NCBI GenBank assembly: GCA_020442965.1
Contig: JAGRJB010000211.1
Location: forward strand, 1-9,690
DNA: 9,690 nucleotides
Source: Pseudomonadales bacterium
GTDB taxonomy: Bacteria > Pseudomonadota > Gammaproteobacteria > Steroidobacterales > Steroidobacteraceae
Direction of reading: 5' to 3'
The notes beneath the pieces are model-generated. The model saw only the letters and a program-made list of their open reading frames with translations, did no database searches and was not told the origin of the DNA. Made by a program: the position numbers and the translations under genes. Shown here one piece after another: positions 7,102 to 9,690 of this stretch; the stretch's first letter is position 1, and every line of letters begins with the position of its first letter.

Positions 7102-7128
7102 CGTATAAGTTATGCCCCAATGCGCCAA
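7102..7128 (-). promoter_or_regulatory. possible sigma-70-like promoter for the patatin gene
   Basis: On the minus strand TTGGCG (7123-7128) is followed after 15 nt by TATACG (7102-7107), about 20 nt before the start codon at 7081. The hexamers match moderately, but the spacer is short and the distance to the ATG leaves a very short leader. The 89-nt gap after selD is otherwise without visible features, so a promoter here is plausible but not established. Confidence 0.25.
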
Positions 7129-7170
7129 TATGTCGAGCGCGTCTGGACGGCTTCTGGGACATTCGTCACG

Positions 7171-8250
7171 CTATTGGCTCACGTACACCCATGGCGCATC
7201 TGCCACCGATAGCGCAGCCCGCTCGATTACATCGCCGATCTCGACAAACCCTGCCGCCGTCAGCTCCTCGACATCGGTTCGAGCCACTGCTGCTAACAAT
7301 CCGCCCGATGTCTGCGGGTCGTTGAGTAGCGCTTGTATCGCTGGCGTGCAGCCCAACCCCCACTTGACGCTGGTCGGCCGCTGCGACTCGCCGTAATTGC
7401 GATGCTGCGACGTGCGCACACCGCGCTCCGCCGCTGTCAATGCGCCGTCCAGCAACGGCACATCCTGCCATCGAACACGCAGTGCGATATCGGACTGGGT
7501 TGCCATTTCGATAGCGTGTCCAACGAGACCATAGCCACTGACATCGGTCACCGCACTCGGCTTGCCTTGTACGCCGCGCAGACCATCGGCCGCCCGACGA
7601 TTGGTCGCGCGCATGGCATTCACCGCCGTCTGGTCGTTGCGCGGATCCCGGGCCGAGAGCAACACGCCGGTGCCGAGCGGCTTGGACAATACGAGCACAT
7701 CGCCTGCGCGCGCACCGCACTTGCGCCAGATGCGGTCCGGATGCACGAAGCCGATCACGCAGAGCCCGAAGATGGGCTCGGCGCAGCGAATGGTGTGGCC
7801 GCCGACGATGATACCGCCACAGGCGCGAACCGTTTCGGCCGCGCCGCGCATCACCGCACTAACAACAGTATCAGGCACGTCGGCGGGGAAGCCGGCAATC
7901 GCCAGGGCGAAGGCCACTGTACCGCCCATCGCATAAACATCGCTCACGGCATTGGCCGCTGCCACGCGGCCGTAGTCGTCTGGATCGTCGACGATCGGCG
8001 GAAAGTAATCGACCGTCGCGACCAACGCGCGTTCTGCATCCAAGGCATAGACGGCGGCATCGTCCGACGGCGCGAGCCCCACCAGCAAGGCCGGATCGAG
8101 TCCGGCGGCCGGTGCTACTAATTTGGCCAGGGCAGCGACCAGTTCGGGCGGCGCCTTGGCGGCACAGCCGCCGCATCCCGCAAGAGCGCGCAAACTGAAC
8201 GCCGCAGCACGGCCATCAGTGCCTGCGTCGGTAGCGGTCTCGTCAACCAC
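7171..8250 (-). CDS. selD: selenide, water dikinase (selenophosphate synthetase)
   Basis: The 359-residue protein makes selenophosphate from selenide and ATP, the selenium donor for selenocysteine, 2-selenouridine in tRNA and some Mo enzymes. The active-site segment is AGCGGCAAK. By alignment with E. coli SelD, Cys29 takes the place of Cys17 and Lys32 that of Lys20; Cys29 is encoded by TGT, so it is not selenocysteine. Further matches are DDAAVY (63-68), NAVSD with Asp104, GGHTI (150-154), TDVSGYGLVGH with Asp236 (235-245) and DPQTSGGLL (311-319). Asp63/64, Asp104 and Asp236 correspond to the metal ligands. The GTG at 8250 is chosen because it gives a near-normal length (E. coli 347). It overlaps the dehydrogenase stop by 8 nt (GTGGTTGA); the frame stays open to 8454 only inside that gene. 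No selA, selB, selU or tRNA-Sec gene is in the window. Confidence 0.93.
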   Translation of the reverse strand: MVDETATDAGTDGRAAAFSLRALAGCGGCAAKAPPELVAALAKLVAPAAGLDPALLVGLAPSDDAAVYALDAERALVATVDYFPPIVDDPDDYGRVAAANAVSDVYAMGGTVAFALAIAGFPADVPDTVVSAVMRGAAETVRACGGIIVGGHTIRCAEPIFGLCVIGFVHPDRIWRKCGARAGDVLVLSKPLGTGVLLSARDPRNDQTAVNAMRATNRRAADGLRGVQGKPSAVTDVSGYGLVGHAIEMATQSDIALRVRWQDVPLLDGALTAAERGVRTSQHRNYGESQRPTSVKWGLGCTPAIQALLNDPQTSGGLLAAVARTDVEELTAAGFVEIGDVIERAALSVADAPWVYVSQ

Positions 8251-9538
8251 CTGCCGCCTGCGGGACTGACTTGGACGCGTCGAAGCGCAAGCCAAGGGTC
8301 TCGGCGATCGTGGTGCGCTGCACTTCATCGGTGCCGCCGGGGATCCGCAGATTACGTGCGATCTGAAACAACTTGTTGATCGGATTGTTGCGCATGACGC
8401 CGGATCCACCATGCACCTGTAGCGCTCGATCGGCGACTCGATAGAAGGACTCATCGTTGCTCACCTTGAGAGCGCAGATGCGACGGATTTCATCCTTGGG
8501 ACGCGGCATCCGATACCACGGTCCTGGCGTGTCGATGGTCCGCGCCACCTCGAGCGACAACGAACGCGTCTGCAGCCAATCGATATACATGTCCGCCAGC
8601 AGCCATTGAATGCCCTGATTGGCGCCGAGCGGTCGCTCGCCAACGATACGCGACTGCACGCGCTCGAGGCTGCGTTCGATCAGATACATTGACCAGCCCG
8701 AACACATGCCAGCGCGACGCATGCGCGTGTAGTTGAATGACATGACAGCGATATCGAAGCCCTGTCCGACCTCGCCGATGACGGCGCTGTCGGGCAACAC
8801 CAGGTCATCAAAGAAGATCTCGCCGGTGTAGCCGTCACCAAACATGGTCTGGTACACGTTTCCGGTACGATAACCCTTCTGCAGGTACTCGCGCGTATCG
8901 AACATGAAGTAGGTGAACGTGCGGCGGCCGGCGCCGGGATCGGTTACCGCTAACACCTGCGCTACATCAGCATCGAAGGCATTGGTGATGTACGCCTTCG
9001 CACCGCTCAGAATCCAGTCGCGACCGCGCCGCTTCGCATGGGTCTTCATGTCGAACAGATTGGAACCGGCGCCAACCTCCGTAACCGCGTGCAGGCTGGT
9101 CTTCTCGCCACGTACCAGGGGGTCGACGAACTGCTCCCGCTGATGAGCATGACAATACAGGAGCCGTGGAGTCGCACCCTCGGACCACGACAGCATCGCA
9201 GGATTGAGACCGCAACCGTAGCGGTAGACTTTCTCTTCGACATAGATCATGTCGGTGCGACCAAGGCCACGACCACCGAGATGCTCCGGCAGATGCGCAC
9301 TGTATACGTTCCGCTTGCCGGCAGCCCGCATGATCTCACGGCGAGCGGCGATGATCTCCGGATGGAGTTTGCCATCCGCGTCCAGGAACCGACTTTCGTC
9401 CGCCAGCCGATGTGCCAGAGCCGCTTCGCGCGGTGCCACCTCATCGCGATACAACGCGCCGACATTGGCCAGAATCTCCTGCAGATGCGGTGGCGGATGC
9501 AGTTCTCGCTCGAGCGGTGACAGTGCTTCAGTGGCCAT
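8243..9538 (-). CDS. acyl-CoA dehydrogenase family protein with non-canonical active site
   Basis: This 431-residue flavoprotein has the three-domain acyl-CoA dehydrogenase layout. AVTEVGAGSN at 151-160 is the FAD/substrate signature, GDGYTGEIFFDDLVLP at 234-249 is the middle beta domain, and QVHGGSG at 374-380 and RIPGGTDEVQR at 398-408 are in the C-terminal helical domain. Members oxidise acyl-CoA thioesters to enoyl-CoA and pass electrons to ETF. The position of the usual base in MCAD (Glu376, IYEGT) is Gly401 here. The alternative helix-G position (Glu254 in isovaleryl-CoA dehydrogenase) is Thr271. The base is therefore not evident, and the substrate or reaction may be unusual. The ATG at 9538 is preferred over GTG 9547 because GGAG lies 8 nt before it. 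It follows an unidentified gene by 17 nt and overlaps selD by 8 nt, so all three are probably one operon. Confidence 0.88.
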   Translation of the reverse strand: MATEALSPLERELHPPPHLQEILANVGALYRDEVAPREAALAHRLADESRFLDADGKLHPEIIAARREIMRAAGKRNVYSAHLPEHLGGRGLGRTDMIYVEEKVYRYGCGLNPAMLSWSEGATPRLLYCHAHQREQFVDPLVRGEKTSLHAVTEVGAGSNLFDMKTHAKRRGRDWILSGAKAYITNAFDADVAQVLAVTDPGAGRRTFTYFMFDTREYLQKGYRTGNVYQTMFGDGYTGEIFFDDLVLPDSAVIGEVGQGFDIAVMSFNYTRMRRAGMCSGWSMYLIERSLERVQSRIVGERPLGANQGIQWLLADMYIDWLQTRSLSLEVARTIDTPGPWYRMPRPKDEIRRICALKVSNDESFYRVADRALQVHGGSGVMRNNPINKLFQIARNLRIPGGTDEVQRTTIAETLGLRFDASKSVPQAAGG

Positions 9539-9555
9539 ACTCTTCACTCCAGTAG

Positions 9556-9690
9556 TCAGTCGAACGCCATGAACTCGGGGGTAGCGGGCAGCGCCACCGA
9601 GCGCCGAGCGCCCGGGCGATGGCCGAGAAAGAACGGCCGATTGGCGAATCCCGCCAACAGGGGCAACACGTCGGCCGCCGCGAGACGCCC
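9556..9690 (-). CDS. 3' end of an unidentified protein-coding gene
   Basis: An open frame enters from the right edge and ends at a TGA at 9556-9558, giving the last 44 residues of a protein. The end reads VALPATPEFMAFD, preceded by a helical-looking LLAGFANRPFFLGHRPGARR stretch. I do not recognise the family. Support for its being real: it is on the same strand as the acyl-CoA dehydrogenase gene, stops 17 nt before that gene's ATG, and the gap holds that gene's ribosome binding site, as expected in an operon. It might be an enzyme acting on the same CoA substrates, but the sequence does not show it. Confidence 0.6.
   Translation of the reverse strand, partial: GRLAAADVLPLLAGFANRPFFLGHRPGARRSVALPATPEFMAFD

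Noticed and set aside
7333..8121. 262-codon plus-strand open frame opposite selD
   Set aside because: It is antisense to conserved SelD motifs, has a His/Arg/Ala-rich composition without recognisable domains, and is typical of shadow frames in GC-rich DNA.
8155..8170. Possible selenocysteine in the SelD active site
   Set aside because: The codons at the two active-site Cys positions are TGC and TGT, not TGA.
8251..8454. Upstream in-frame extension of selD
   Set aside because: It lies inside the dehydrogenase gene, whose conserved C-terminus is in another frame. SelD homology starts after the GTG at 8250.
1..9690. CRISPR array, transposon ends, defence system or phage genes
   Set aside because: I found no regularly spaced repeats, transposase or integrase motifs, or nuclease/toxin modules. 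All the long genes have ordinary metabolic, lipid or membrane assignments.

Overview
This is a GC-rich, densely packed chromosomal window that looks like a proteobacterium. The Tat-type signals, the outer-membrane-type lipoprotein, the acyl-CoA dehydrogenase/SelD neighbourhood and the codon use would suit an environmental Gammaproteobacterium, perhaps of the Steroidobacter/Nevskia kind. That placement is an impression from protein style, not a demonstrated taxonomy. I see no tRNA, rRNA, CRISPR array, insertion sequence or prophage gene.

Layout, left to right. (1) Positions 1-1828 are on the minus strand: an aldo/keto reductase with a Tat signal, followed by the truncated start of a DUF819 membrane protein. 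The DUF819 TTG start overlaps the reductase stop by 8 nt. (2) Positions 1939-4244 form a plus-strand island: a carboxymuconolactone decarboxylase/AhpD-like protein, a small DUF1761 membrane protein, and a two-domain lipoprotein with an Ig-like module and a probable lectin/laminin-G-like module. (3) Positions 4255-9690 are again on the minus strand. In transcription order they hold the 3' end of an unidentified gene, an acyl-CoA dehydrogenase, selD (GTG start, 8-nt overlap with the dehydrogenase stop), a patatin-like phospholipase with an N-terminal cyclic-nucleotide-binding domain (NTE type), and a second aldo/keto reductase with an export signal. The island and this block meet tail to tail across a perfect 8-bp hairpin.

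How the genes may work together: the unidentified gene, the dehydrogenase and selD are tightly packed and probably co-transcribed. The patatin gene starts after an 89-nt gap and may have its own promoter. The two exported reductases flank the plus-strand island without being close copies of each other. I see no compelling evidence for one coordinated new system. The points most worth a second look are the dehydrogenase, which lacks both known catalytic-base positions, the two apparently exported NADP(H)-type reductases, the uncharacterised lipoprotein, and selD sitting apart from any other selenium gene.
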